NCBI GenBank assembly: GCA_020348925.1
Contig: CP070758.1
Span: 4,903,583 to 4,923,155, forward strand
DNA: 19,573 nt
From: Gemmatimonadota bacterium
Lineage (GTDB): Bacteria; JBHIER01; G020348925
Reading direction: 5' to 3'
Made by a program: the position numbers and the translations under genes
The notes under the pieces: model-generated
The model's input: only the letters and a program-made list of their open reading frames with translations
Told to the model about the DNA's origin: nothing
Database searches by the model: none
Shown here: piece after piece, positions 7,025-13,969 of the stretch
Position numbering within the stretch: the stretch's first letter is position 1
Layout of the letters: every line of letters starts with the position of its first letter

Positions 7025-8254
7025 TCAGGAATAATTGAGCAACCTCTGCTCTCCTTTGAGTTTTCTTTTCTCCGTAAGATCCTGACTCACTTCCAATGTT
7101 CCGAGGTATCCATCATCCTCATCTCGAAGAGCAAAATATTCTATGTGTATAAACCGACCATCCAAATTGATCCAGAAAGCAGCTCTATCCTGTTTTCCAC
7201 ATCGAAAATCATCGAGAATCTGGTGGACAACGTGAACACTCGATGGCGGGTGACACAGTTGCACTTTTCGGCCAAGAATAGCCCGAGTCCGTGCGAAGAT
7301 GCGATCTTTCCCTTGAGTAAAATATCGAACCGTATCCTCTTTGTCGACAAAAGTCACGTCAAAGGGGATCGTGTTGAGCATGGCTATCAATTCAATCACA
7401 TTGAAGCTTCCGCTGGGGAGTTGAATTTTCTCTTCTTCGACAGTCAACTCTCTTTTTGCGACAACTCCCTCGGGCTGCCACACATCCGTCGGATCGTACA
7501 AGCAATAACCAATCTCAATACTCTGGATGGAGATCTCATACCACTCTTCGTCTGTCAATGTATCGAGGCACATTGGAAAGAGGATTTCTTCCTCCTTGTG
7601 TATCATCTCTTCCACTGCCGTAGAAGCGGGCTTGAAAGTACGCTCTACTGCTTTTTGAGCTTCTCCCACCTCCATCCCATCTGAACCTGCCAAAGTATCG
7701 AGTGCCCTTTTCAGCATGCCTCGAACCTCATCATGTTTACCCCACATGACCTTCGGTGGACCCGTGACACCATGTTTCTCGAGAAATGGAAAGAGAAGGT
7801 TCTCTTTCCTCATGTAATGTTTATCCACATCCATCAATGCGTTGAAATGTGCACGAATTTTGGCAAAGGGTTCCCGTGCATTATCCCGATCTTTCAATTT
7901 CTCCACTTCTGAATACAATTTCTCCAAAGAAGAAATTTCCCTAGCCAGAGCCCTATTCTCTTGAATGAACGTATGGACAGGATGTCCGGAGGGTGCCGTC
8001 TTGGCACCTGCCTGATCGAGAATACCCTTCAAAGCCGCAGTATGGACATCGCAGAGTCTCAGAACCTCCTCCTGGGGCAACCCCTCAGAGATAAGCTCCT
8101 GCTCAACCTCAACCACATCGCCATAGGGAATCTGTCCCAGTATTCTGACGAGTTGCTTCTTCACCTCTTCAGGTGCTTCCCCCTTATGAAGCTGAAGAAT
8201 CATGTGCTTCAGCATTTCCTTTCTTTTTTCTGCATTCTCAATAAGTTCACTCAT
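7025..8254 (-). CDS. DUF438 / hemerythrin-like / PAS domain protein
   Basis: This 409-residue cytoplasmic protein has three recognisable parts. Residues about 1-85 match DUF438 (MLKHMILQLHKGEAPEEVKK, then VLRLCDVHTAALKGIL). Residues about 90-230 form a hemerythrin-like helical bundle with candidate iron ligands H94, H136, H146, E150, H174, H219 and E223, including KHYMRKENLLFP and EEMIHKEEEILFP. Residues about 285-395 form a PAS domain (FDVTFVDKEDTVRYF, IHIEYFALRDEDDGYLGTLE). The diiron site could bind O2 or NO and the PAS domain a cofactor or small ligand, so a gas or redox sensor or a Fe-S repair function is plausible. There is no kinase or DNA-binding domain. The ATG at 8254 has a strong GGAGGGTG site. 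A 22-bp near-palindrome lies immediately upstream. Confidence 0.9.
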   Translation of the reverse strand: MSELIENAEKRKEMLKHMILQLHKGEAPEEVKKQLVRILGQIPYGDVVEVEQELISEGLPQEEVLRLCDVHTAALKGILDQAGAKTAPSGHPVHTFIQENRALAREISSLEKLYSEVEKLKDRDNAREPFAKIRAHFNALMDVDKHYMRKENLLFPFLEKHGVTGPPKVMWGKHDEVRGMLKRALDTLAGSDGMEVGEAQKAVERTFKPASTAVEEMIHKEEEILFPMCLDTLTDEEWYEISIQSIEIGYCLYDPTDVWQPEGVVAKRELTVEEEKIQLPSGSFNVIELIAMLNTIPFDVTFVDKEDTVRYFTQGKDRIFARTRAILGRKVQLCHPPSSVHVVHQILDDFRCGKQDRAAFWINLDGRFIHIEYFALRDEDDGYLGTLEVSQDLTEKRKLKGEQRLLNYS

Positions 8255-8266
8255 ACTGACACCCTC

Positions 8267-8288
8267 CGTTCGAAATCGATTTCAAACG
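8267..8288. promoter_or_regulatory. 22-bp near-perfect palindrome upstream of the DUF438 gene
   Basis: CGTT-C-GAAATC followed by GATTTC-A-AACG is symmetric except for one C/A pair. It lies 13-34 bp before the DUF438 start codon and overlaps the ribosome-binding region of the minus-strand transcript. It could be an operator for a dimeric regulator, or an RNA hairpin limiting translation of that gene within the longer transcript. It has no T-tract, so it is not a standard terminator for the octaheme gene that ends at 8360. The symmetry is seen directly; the function is inference. Confidence 0.5.
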
Positions 8289-8359
8289 AGGAAATTCAAG
8301 TCTGTCTTCAATTGAATCTGCTCGAAGTGGACTGCGTAACAATGAAGTCTTCACATACT

Positions 8360-9955
8360 CTATTTAAAGGAAGTCAACTCCACCTTCTGTCGCTTATACA
8401 ACTCTTTCAGATCGTAATTCAGCGTGTCCATCAGCTCCTGGTGGAGCTCAGGGAGGTCGAACTGACGGCCAATCTCTGCCTCTCGATTCTCGTAAAGCTT
8501 GGTGTACAAATCCCACTGTTTTTCGGTCAACAGATCATTCTCGTGTGCGGCTTTCACATTGCTGTAGATCGTCTCCCAGTAATCGGGAATCCTGTCCATG
8601 GCCATGTCACCCCGGAGCGCCATGGCCGATGGTCCCCATGATCCGCCTGGGATATCATATAATGGGTAGAGCTTCATGAACTTATTAGGATCCTTGCTCT
8701 CTCGCCACATTCTGGCCTCAGGAACACCGTGTTCAGCGCCGTACTGGATAAGTTTCGCAAGATTTTCTTGAAGTTCCCAGATGCCGTGCCACTGGGTGTA
8801 GTCGGCTCCCATCATCTCCGCCCCATGGCGGAAACGGCGACCCTCGTGATGCCAGTTCTTGTAAGCAATGTGTTCCTGTTCTTCATCGTAGCCCACCACC
8901 GGCCACCCTGTGATCGCCTTGCCTTCGAACTCAAATTTGTCCGTCTTCACAACATCGTGCTGCCGGAGTAATCTCATCCACTTGATTGTGGCCTCCCAGA
9001 TTTCATTGTAGAGCAGATTACACAGGTCCGCAGTCAACAGGTAGCGATCGACGAAGGATCGAGCATGGCACTGATAGCAGACGCCCTCCATTCTCCGGCG
9101 TTTCTCCTGCCAGGAAAAACCGCCCCAGTATTCCTGCGTGCGCACGGAGAACGGCGCCTGACTCTCCCAGGTCAATCGATCACTCACATTGTGCGTAAAA
9201 TGATCGTTTGTCAACGTGCCACTCATGTGACATGTGGCACAGGTCGGTCCGGTAAATGTCACAGGCTCACCCGGCTCGTAATCCCAGTCATAATCCGAAG
9301 CAAAGGTGCTGTAAATATTTCCGTGCTTTGATTCGAGGAAAATCTCGATATGGGGATGATCCGGTCCGATGTGACATTCCCCGCAGGTCTCCGAATGCCG
9401 GGCCTGGGCGATATCGAAGCGATGCTTCGAATGGCAGGCGTCGCACTCGCCGATGCTCTGATCGGGCCAGTAATTTCCGATGTGATGGCATTGCTCGCAG
9501 CCGTGCTTGGTAGCCACTGTTGGCTCAAAGACATTTCGATCGGTCCCCTTGAGGGCCATAAAAGACTGACTGAGAACATGTTTGCTGTTGGCAAACTCTT
9601 TCACCTGAGTCTCATGGCACCCTTGACAATCCTTCGGTGTCGGATGTTTCCCGATAACGACCCTACTCTCGGGGCACCTCATCGCATCCCATTCACCCTC
9701 CTGGGCTTCATGGCATTCGATACACCCGATGCCCATTTCCGCGTGTTCGCTCAGTTTCCACTCTTCGACCAGTTTTGGCGCCACACCCTGCTTCTCGTGA
9801 CAATGGATGCAATCTCTTGTCGAACTGCTGATCTCGATCTCCGGTCGACGAAGGCGGGTTTTTTCCATTTCCACACCGGCAACAATCATCAAAACGACAA
9901 TAATAAGTGTCGAAAATATCCCGATCAGCCACTTCTGTCCCGTCACAGTATCCAT
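8360..9955 (-). CDS. Membrane-anchored octaheme c-type cytochrome, hydroxylamine-oxidoreductase (HAO) family
   Basis: The 531-residue protein starts with one uncleaved-looking signal anchor (residues about 8-28) and places the rest in the periplasm. It has eight CxxCH heme c sites, at C49, C78, C110, C153, C171, C191, C239 and C293, followed by a long heme-free helical C-terminus, as in HAO. This family oxidises hydroxylamine or hydrazine, or reduces nitrite or hydroxylamine, depending on whether a C-terminal Tyr crosslinks to the active heme. Y386, in GADYTQWHGIWEL, is a candidate but cannot be assigned by eye. A GAGGAGG site lies about 7 bases before the ATG. The gene follows the cytochrome b gene by 197 bp. 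With Rieske and cytochrome b it would complete a quinol-oxidising complex. Confidence 0.88.
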   Translation of the reverse strand: MDTVTGQKWLIGIFSTLIIVVLMIVAGVEMEKTRLRRPEIEISSSTRDCIHCHEKQGVAPKLVEEWKLSEHAEMGIGCIECHEAQEGEWDAMRCPESRVVIGKHPTPKDCQGCHETQVKEFANSKHVLSQSFMALKGTDRNVFEPTVATKHGCEQCHHIGNYWPDQSIGECDACHSKHRFDIAQARHSETCGECHIGPDHPHIEIFLESKHGNIYSTFASDYDWDYEPGEPVTFTGPTCATCHMSGTLTNDHFTHNVSDRLTWESQAPFSVRTQEYWGGFSWQEKRRRMEGVCYQCHARSFVDRYLLTADLCNLLYNEIWEATIKWMRLLRQHDVVKTDKFEFEGKAITGWPVVGYDEEQEHIAYKNWHHEGRRFRHGAEMMGADYTQWHGIWELQENLAKLIQYGAEHGVPEARMWRESKDPNKFMKLYPLYDIPGGSWGPSAMALRGDMAMDRIPDYWETIYSNVKAAHENDLLTEKQWDLYTKLYENREAEIGRQFDLPELHQELMDTLNYDLKELYKRQKVELTSFK

Positions 9956-10152
9956 AATCTCGCCTCCTCATTTTGTTTCACTTAAGCATTTCACCTTTTC
10001 ATTCATCAATTATCAGTCCAGCCCCTGGAATCGAAGACGGGGTGCACTCCGGGCCCGAATCCCCTAACGTAACCTAACATACTCTCTATTCAAGAGATTC
10101 CGGGAGAAACCCGGAATGACAGAGTAGAGAACGGTCAATTTTCGAACACGGT
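9956..10152. other. Spacer between cytochrome b and octaheme genes with a perfect hairpin
   Basis: This 197-bp spacer is longer than most gaps in the run. It holds the hairpin listed separately (10083-10130), a GC-rich patch (about 10020-10065) with short complementary G and C runs, and the strong ribosome-binding site of the octaheme gene at its lower end. No open frame of note is present. It may separate two transcripts or carry an RNA processing signal that adjusts the ratio of cytochrome b to octaheme subunit. Confidence 0.5.
10083..10130. repeat. Palindromic hairpin element (ATTCCGGG ... CCCGGAAT)
   Basis: ATTCCGGG at 10097-10104 and CCCGGAAT at 10110-10117 form a perfect 8-bp stem around AGAAA. 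The flanks TCTCTA (10083-10088) and TAGAGA (10125-10130) are also complementary, so an imperfect longer stem is possible. The form 'ATTCCGGG...CCCGGAATGAC' resembles the dispersed intergenic palindromes (REP-like or small non-autonomous elements) found in many bacterial genomes. No second copy was noticed in this window. No poly-T follows on the minus strand, so a standard terminator is less likely than an mRNA-stabilising hairpin. Confidence 0.6.
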
Positions 10153-11211
10153 TCAATGCGGCGTCAATAGGATCTCTTTTGCAATGACCAGCAGAAAAAT
10201 GAGAATTGCCGCTGCTCCTACAACATAGTGAATCTTCAGATTGGGAACGCGTTTCCCAATAAATTCATCGATAAAAGGCCAGAAGACGAAGAACAGGCCA
10301 AGGATCATCAATACGGACATGCCGACCTGCATGGGCATCACTTTCAGAGCAAAATAGACAAAGATAAAATACCATTCCGGCTTGATATGGGCGGGTGTTA
10401 CAGCGGGATCAGCGGGTTCTCCCATACCGGGCGGGGACATCACGGACAGCGTGCTGAGAACCGCCACGAAGAACAAGGTCAAAATAACAACCTTGAAAAA
10501 ATGTTCCGGGTAGAAGGCGTAGAAGCCCTCCCCCTCTCTCCCCTCAAGCTCCGCCATACCGTGTAAACGCAGGATAAAAATATGGACGAACATCAAGAAA
10601 AGGAGCAGCGGTGGCAGGAGGGTCACATGGAACGTGAAAAATCGTGTCAGTGTGTTCGCACTGACCTCCTCTCCCCCCCGGAAAAATTGCAGCAAGGCGT
10701 TTCCAATAATCGGTACCGACTTGACCGAGTTTGTGCCGACCGTCGTCGCCCAATAGGACACCTGATTCTGAATGAGCGAATAGCCTGTTAAAGATAATCC
10801 CAGGCAGATTCCCAACAAACCGACACCAATCATCCAGTTCAGCTCGCGGGGACGGCGATAGGCTCGTGTGAAGAAGACTCGAATGATATGGAGAATGAGG
10901 GCCATAATAAGCAGATTCGAGCCCCAGCGGTGAAGGCCCCGGATCCAGAAACCAAAACGGACCTCCTCCGTAATATACCGCACACTTTCATAGGCCATCT
11001 CAGGTGAAGGTATGTAATAAAACATCAGCAGGATGCCCGTAACAATCTGAAACATAATGAGAAGAAGAGGTGCGGCACCCGTAGCAAACCACCATTTCTT
11101 ATAGTGTAGGGGAATTGGCTCTTTGGCGAAGACCTTTTCACTAATTTCCACAAAACGGCCGTAGTCGATAGGAAATCGCTCAACGATCCACTCTTTGATC
11201 TTCATCGTCAA
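10153..11211 (-). CDS. Cytochrome b (fused b6/subunit IV type) of a Rieske/cytochrome b complex
   Basis: This 352-residue integral membrane protein is long enough to carry both the b6-like four-helix heme domain and a subunit IV-like part. Heme b ligand pairs are H94/H108 (LHRWGSNLLIMALILH) and H195/H210 (TFHVTLLP to VHIFIL). The second pair is spaced by 14 residues, as in b6 rather than mitochondrial-type cytochrome b. The quinol-site motif PEWY is at 278-281, within HIKPEWYFIFVYFALK. The only cysteine is C136, so there is no N-terminal Cys of the kind that binds heme cn in b6f complexes. It oxidises quinol and passes electrons to the Rieske protein. Its start overlaps the Rieske stop by 4 bp (ATGA), showing translational coupling. 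Confidence 0.95.
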   Translation of the reverse strand: MTMKIKEWIVERFPIDYGRFVEISEKVFAKEPIPLHYKKWWFATGAAPLLLIMFQIVTGILLMFYYIPSPEMAYESVRYITEEVRFGFWIRGLHRWGSNLLIMALILHIIRVFFTRAYRRPRELNWMIGVGLLGICLGLSLTGYSLIQNQVSYWATTVGTNSVKSVPIIGNALLQFFRGGEEVSANTLTRFFTFHVTLLPPLLLFLMFVHIFILRLHGMAELEGREGEGFYAFYPEHFFKVVILTLFFVAVLSTLSVMSPPGMGEPADPAVTPAHIKPEWYFIFVYFALKVMPMQVGMSVLMILGLFFVFWPFIDEFIGKRVPNLKIHYVVGAAAILIFLLVIAKEILLTPH

Positions 11212-11678
11212 ATGACAGGCTCCCTTTTCCTGATGTGCACAAAAACGAGGGAACCCTCCACCAGGACTTCGAATTCATCCAACGGACGAGGAGAAGGACC
11301 CGCCAGGACCGTGCCGTCATTGTCAAACACCGCCTTATGACAGGGACAGTAGAATTGATTTTCCCTCTCTTTCCACTTTACAATACATCCAAGATGGGGA
11401 CATACGCCGGAAAAAACTCTGAATCCTTCAGGCAGATGAGTGACAAAAACAGGCTTGTTTCCAATTGATATTTCCTTGGCTTTTCCGACAGGAATATCTT
11501 TCGCCTTCCCGACCAAGTATTTTGTATACTCTCTTTCCCGGGATTTTGGGAAAAGAAAAAGAAATCCACTCCGCAACACGAATAACCCTGTCAGAAGAAT
11601 TCCCCCGACGGCCACGAATCCCGAAGCCAGAAAATATCTCCGGGACGTCCGGGTCGCTTTCTCTTCGTGATCGCTCAT
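11208..11678 (-). CDS. Rieske [2Fe-2S] protein of the cytochrome b complex
   Basis: The 156-residue protein has a Tat-type N-terminus (TSRRYFLASGFVAVGG, residues 11-26) running into one membrane anchor (about 17-43), with the cluster domain outside. Cluster ligands are C93 and H95 in CPHLGC and C111 and H114 in CPCHKAVF; C98 and C113 would form the disulfide typical of high-potential Rieske proteins of bc1 and b6f complexes. A short internal duplication (GKAKDIPVGKAKEISIG, 57-73) precedes the cluster domain. The protein takes electrons from quinol at the cytochrome b Qo site and hands them on, here presumably to the octaheme cytochrome, as no cytochrome c1 or f gene is present. CAGGAGAC precedes the ATG. 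It heads the Rieske-cytochrome b-octaheme gene set. Confidence 0.96.
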   Translation of the reverse strand: MSDHEEKATRTSRRYFLASGFVAVGGILLTGLFVLRSGFLFLFPKSREREYTKYLVGKAKDIPVGKAKEISIGNKPVFVTHLPEGFRVFSGVCPHLGCIVKWKERENQFYCPCHKAVFDNDGTVLAGPSPRPLDEFEVLVEGSLVFVHIRKREPVI

Positions 11679-11830
11679 AAAGTCTCCTGAAATTACTCGC
11701 CGCTCTATCTATTTTATTACTTCACAGAACGTTACTAAGGATTCCCAACAAACAAGATGTATAATTCTGACTGACGTGCGAAGATAAAATATAACATCAG
11801 CGCCCGCCATGTGCCACCGTTTTTTATGCG

Positions 11831-12667
11831 TCAGAACATGTAGCGTGTTCCAATCAAAAACCCAACTTCTCTCTCCATTTGGGTACCGATCTGGTCTTGC
11901 CAGAGAGGGACCCAAAGCAACCCTTCAAGAATTATTGAGGACAGGGTACACTTCAAACCGGGAGCGAGAAAAAAGATCGATTCCCCGGTATTGGGCACAT
12001 CGGAACCATGCGCGTCATCCGATGCATAATTCTTATATGACAACTCCAGCACAGGTGCCAGTGCCGCCCTGGCATGATCTCCCATACTGATTTGATGAGC
12101 AATTGCCCAATCGAAAGACAGCTCATCGCCTGGATCTCTGGTATCGTTATGCTTTCTCATCAATCCATTCCAAACATAAGCGACATTTGCATCCAGGGCC
12201 CATGCCCCCCTCCGATAGGAGGTGTAGAACCCCCCGGTTGCATCCCACGTACTCGACGTAAAAGGATCATTCCCCGTTGGAAACTCCAATCCAAGGGTTG
12301 CCGACATGCCGAAGGTGTATGATTCGGTGTTTCGTCTGTAAAGTTTGTATTTGCCCAGAATGAAAAGATCGCCAAAACCCCAATCACTGAATTCCGAAAG
12401 GGCCATTGTCATTTTCTGTTGAACAAGAGCCTGCCGTATCATCAACGTCGTGTTCGACCTCAGTCCGTATGCCAGAATAACCGGATAGTGATACATCTTC
12501 ATCTTTTGATTCATATGATCTTTCCGTTGCATAAAACGCATTTGTGTTCTGAGAATCCAGCGATCCTCTGGGGGCGTAAGACCCGCATCAACGCTGATGC
12601 CGGCAGCATCAACGTGCGACGAGAGGAAAAGCTGGGCAATACATATTCCCAAAATCAATTTTTTCAC
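11831..12667 (-). CDS. Outer-membrane beta-barrel candidate, phenol-degradation MetA-like (transporter-type)
   Basis: The 278-residue product has a Sec signal peptide (MKKLILGICIAQLFLSSHVDA, probably cut near residue 21), alternating hydrophobic/polar strands, many aromatic residues at strand ends, and a C-terminal Phe (GTRYMF), all typical of outer-membrane barrels. The opening after the signal (AGLTPPEDRWILRTQMRF) and GLEFPTGNDPFTSSTWDATGGF recall the family named after MetA of phenol degradation, often annotated as a transporter. It follows the small HMA protein by 21 bp and precedes the Rieske gene by 152 bp. Its position suggests export or uptake of a small molecule or metal linked to its neighbours. 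Substrate unknown; a porin-like or structural outer-membrane protein is the alternative. Confidence 0.7.
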   Translation of the reverse strand: MKKLILGICIAQLFLSSHVDAAGISVDAGLTPPEDRWILRTQMRFMQRKDHMNQKMKMYHYPVILAYGLRSNTTLMIRQALVQQKMTMALSEFSDWGFGDLFILGKYKLYRRNTESYTFGMSATLGLEFPTGNDPFTSSTWDATGGFYTSYRRGAWALDANVAYVWNGLMRKHNDTRDPGDELSFDWAIAHQISMGDHARAALAPVLELSYKNYASDDAHGSDVPNTGESIFFLAPGLKCTLSSIILEGLLWVPLWQDQIGTQMEREVGFLIGTRYMF

Positions 12668-12688
12668 TTTTCTGCCCCTTTTTCAAGA

Positions 12689-13018
12689 CTATTGGATACG
12701 GTTTCCAGGTGTGAAATTCGCCCGCACAATAGCATCGTAAATATCTTCATCGCTCAATTGAGCCCCGGGTCGTACATGAACAACAAGTTGCTTCTTCTCC
12801 CAGTTCGCCTCGGCTTTCAGAACACTTTGATTCTTTTCTACAAGTTTCTCCAAGCCACCGTGGCATCCCGGGCAATCCATTCCAAAAACCTCGTAGACTC
12901 GTCTTTCAATAGTACCTTCATCCCCTGCGGTGACAATCTTTTGTTTCGGCCCACAAGAAAAACCATGAGCGCAGAATATGATAAGAGTCAACAACAGGAC
13001 AAGGATCTTTCGTTTCAT
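12689..13018 (-). CDS. Small exported heavy-metal-associated (HMA) domain protein
   Basis: The ATG at 13018, with GGAGGT 6 bases upstream, gives 109 residues; the upstream in-frame extension lacks a comparable site. Residues 1-20 are a hydrophobic signal (MKRKILVLLLTLIIFCAHGF) followed by SC-GPK. The Cys at 22 could be a lipoprotein anchor, although the lipobox is imperfect. Residues about 40-105 form an HMA fold with GMDCPGC (C49, C52), as in MerP and copper chaperones. It is likely a periplasmic or membrane-tethered metal carrier, probably for copper or mercury; the metal is not shown by the sequence. Its motif parallels the HMA tail of the permease at 5679-6905. It lies 50 bp after the YwiC-like gene and 21 bp before the beta-barrel gene. 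Confidence 0.85.
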   Translation of the reverse strand: MKRKILVLLLTLIIFCAHGFSCGPKQKIVTAGDEGTIERRVYEVFGMDCPGCHGGLEKLVEKNQSVLKAEANWEKKQLVVHVRPGAQLSDEDIYDAIVRANFTPGNRIQ

Positions 13019-13068
13019 AGTGTACCTCCAGTAAGTGACAATCCTTTTCTTGGTAACCCGAGCCTTGT

Positions 13069-13935
13069 CTACAAAACTTTGTATGACATGATGATCAAGA
13101 CTGCAAAAACCAAAGACAGCCCTACTTGGACAAAACCTTGTCTGGTGATGTTTAACCTCTGAGGCATAAACATAAGAGACCACAGAGTATGAGCCATCAT
13201 TGGTACAAATGCTAAAACGACCGATATGGGTGCTAATTTGCCCAGGCTAAGAATAACCAAGACGAATAAGAGTATCGAGAGATAAATTAAGATGTTTCTC
13301 TCATGGGTAAAGCGGCGCGATGGCCGATCATTATGTGCCGACAATATCAACCTCATTTTTACGTAGAAAACGCTTGCTCCGAAATAGAGTGCATTGAGAA
13401 ACCAAAGGACGACAGCACTCGCTGTTAACACATGTTGGTAAAGATAGTATGCCAGGGGAGCAGACACTGTGAGTACAAGAATACCAAGGAATTCGCCGAT
13501 GATGGTCCGTTCCTGCCGCTGCAAAGTCAATAAAGTGTGGGCAAAGAATACGAGGACACTGATGAATCCAAAAAGGAAAAGGTACCACAGATTATATTGA
13601 AACAGCAGCCATATAAATATGCTCAATCCTGAAAGCGCAGGTACGACGAAATTCATCCACAGGAGGGGACCAGTGTCCTCTCTGGATTTCCTTGACTTCA
13701 GTAAGATTATGAGCGGCCTCCTGCAAATAAAAAGCAGCAGACAGCCGACCAGACCCAAAATCGATGGCGGTGAAAATCCACCGGCTATTATCGCTCCGAG
13801 GCAGTATGGTATCAGCAATATGGCCCAGGAGCCATGTTCCCTGGGCAACAACTTTTTCAAGATCAGCGTGTTCAATTGCGGTTCCCAGCGTCTGTGTTGC
13901 GGGAGGTTCCGAATTCCCGCGATCGAATCTTTCAC
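13069..13935 (-). CDS. YwiC-like integral membrane protein
   Basis: The 288-residue product is almost wholly hydrophobic, with about eight membrane segments. The signature is LLPREHGSWAILLIPYCLGA (residues 29-48), matching the N-terminal '(P)(K/R)(Q/E)HG(A/S)WA' motif of the YwiC family. The biochemical role is unknown; ywiC of Bacillus subtilis lies near nitrate-respiration genes, which makes its position above a respiratory cluster notable. No ATG lies before residue 93, so the start must be the GTG at 13935 or a TTG nearer the motif. The first 25 residues look soluble and may not be translated. It follows the methyltransferase by 34 bp. Confidence 0.75.
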   Translation of the reverse strand: MKDSIAGIRNLPQHRRWEPQLNTLILKKLLPREHGSWAILLIPYCLGAIIAGGFSPPSILGLVGCLLLFICRRPLIILLKSRKSREDTGPLLWMNFVVPALSGLSIFIWLLFQYNLWYLFLFGFISVLVFFAHTLLTLQRQERTIIGEFLGILVLTVSAPLAYYLYQHVLTASAVVLWFLNALYFGASVFYVKMRLILSAHNDRPSRRFTHERNILIYLSILLFVLVILSLGKLAPISVVLAFVPMMAHTLWSLMFMPQRLNITRQGFVQVGLSLVFAVLIIMSYKVL

Positions 13936-13969
13936 TCTCTTTTTTCAGACGTTAAGGATTTAGCGTTGA

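Noticed and set aside
7961-8641. 226-codon plus-strand frame over the DUF438 and octaheme genes
   Set aside because: Antisense to two strongly supported genes, and its translation resembles no known family.
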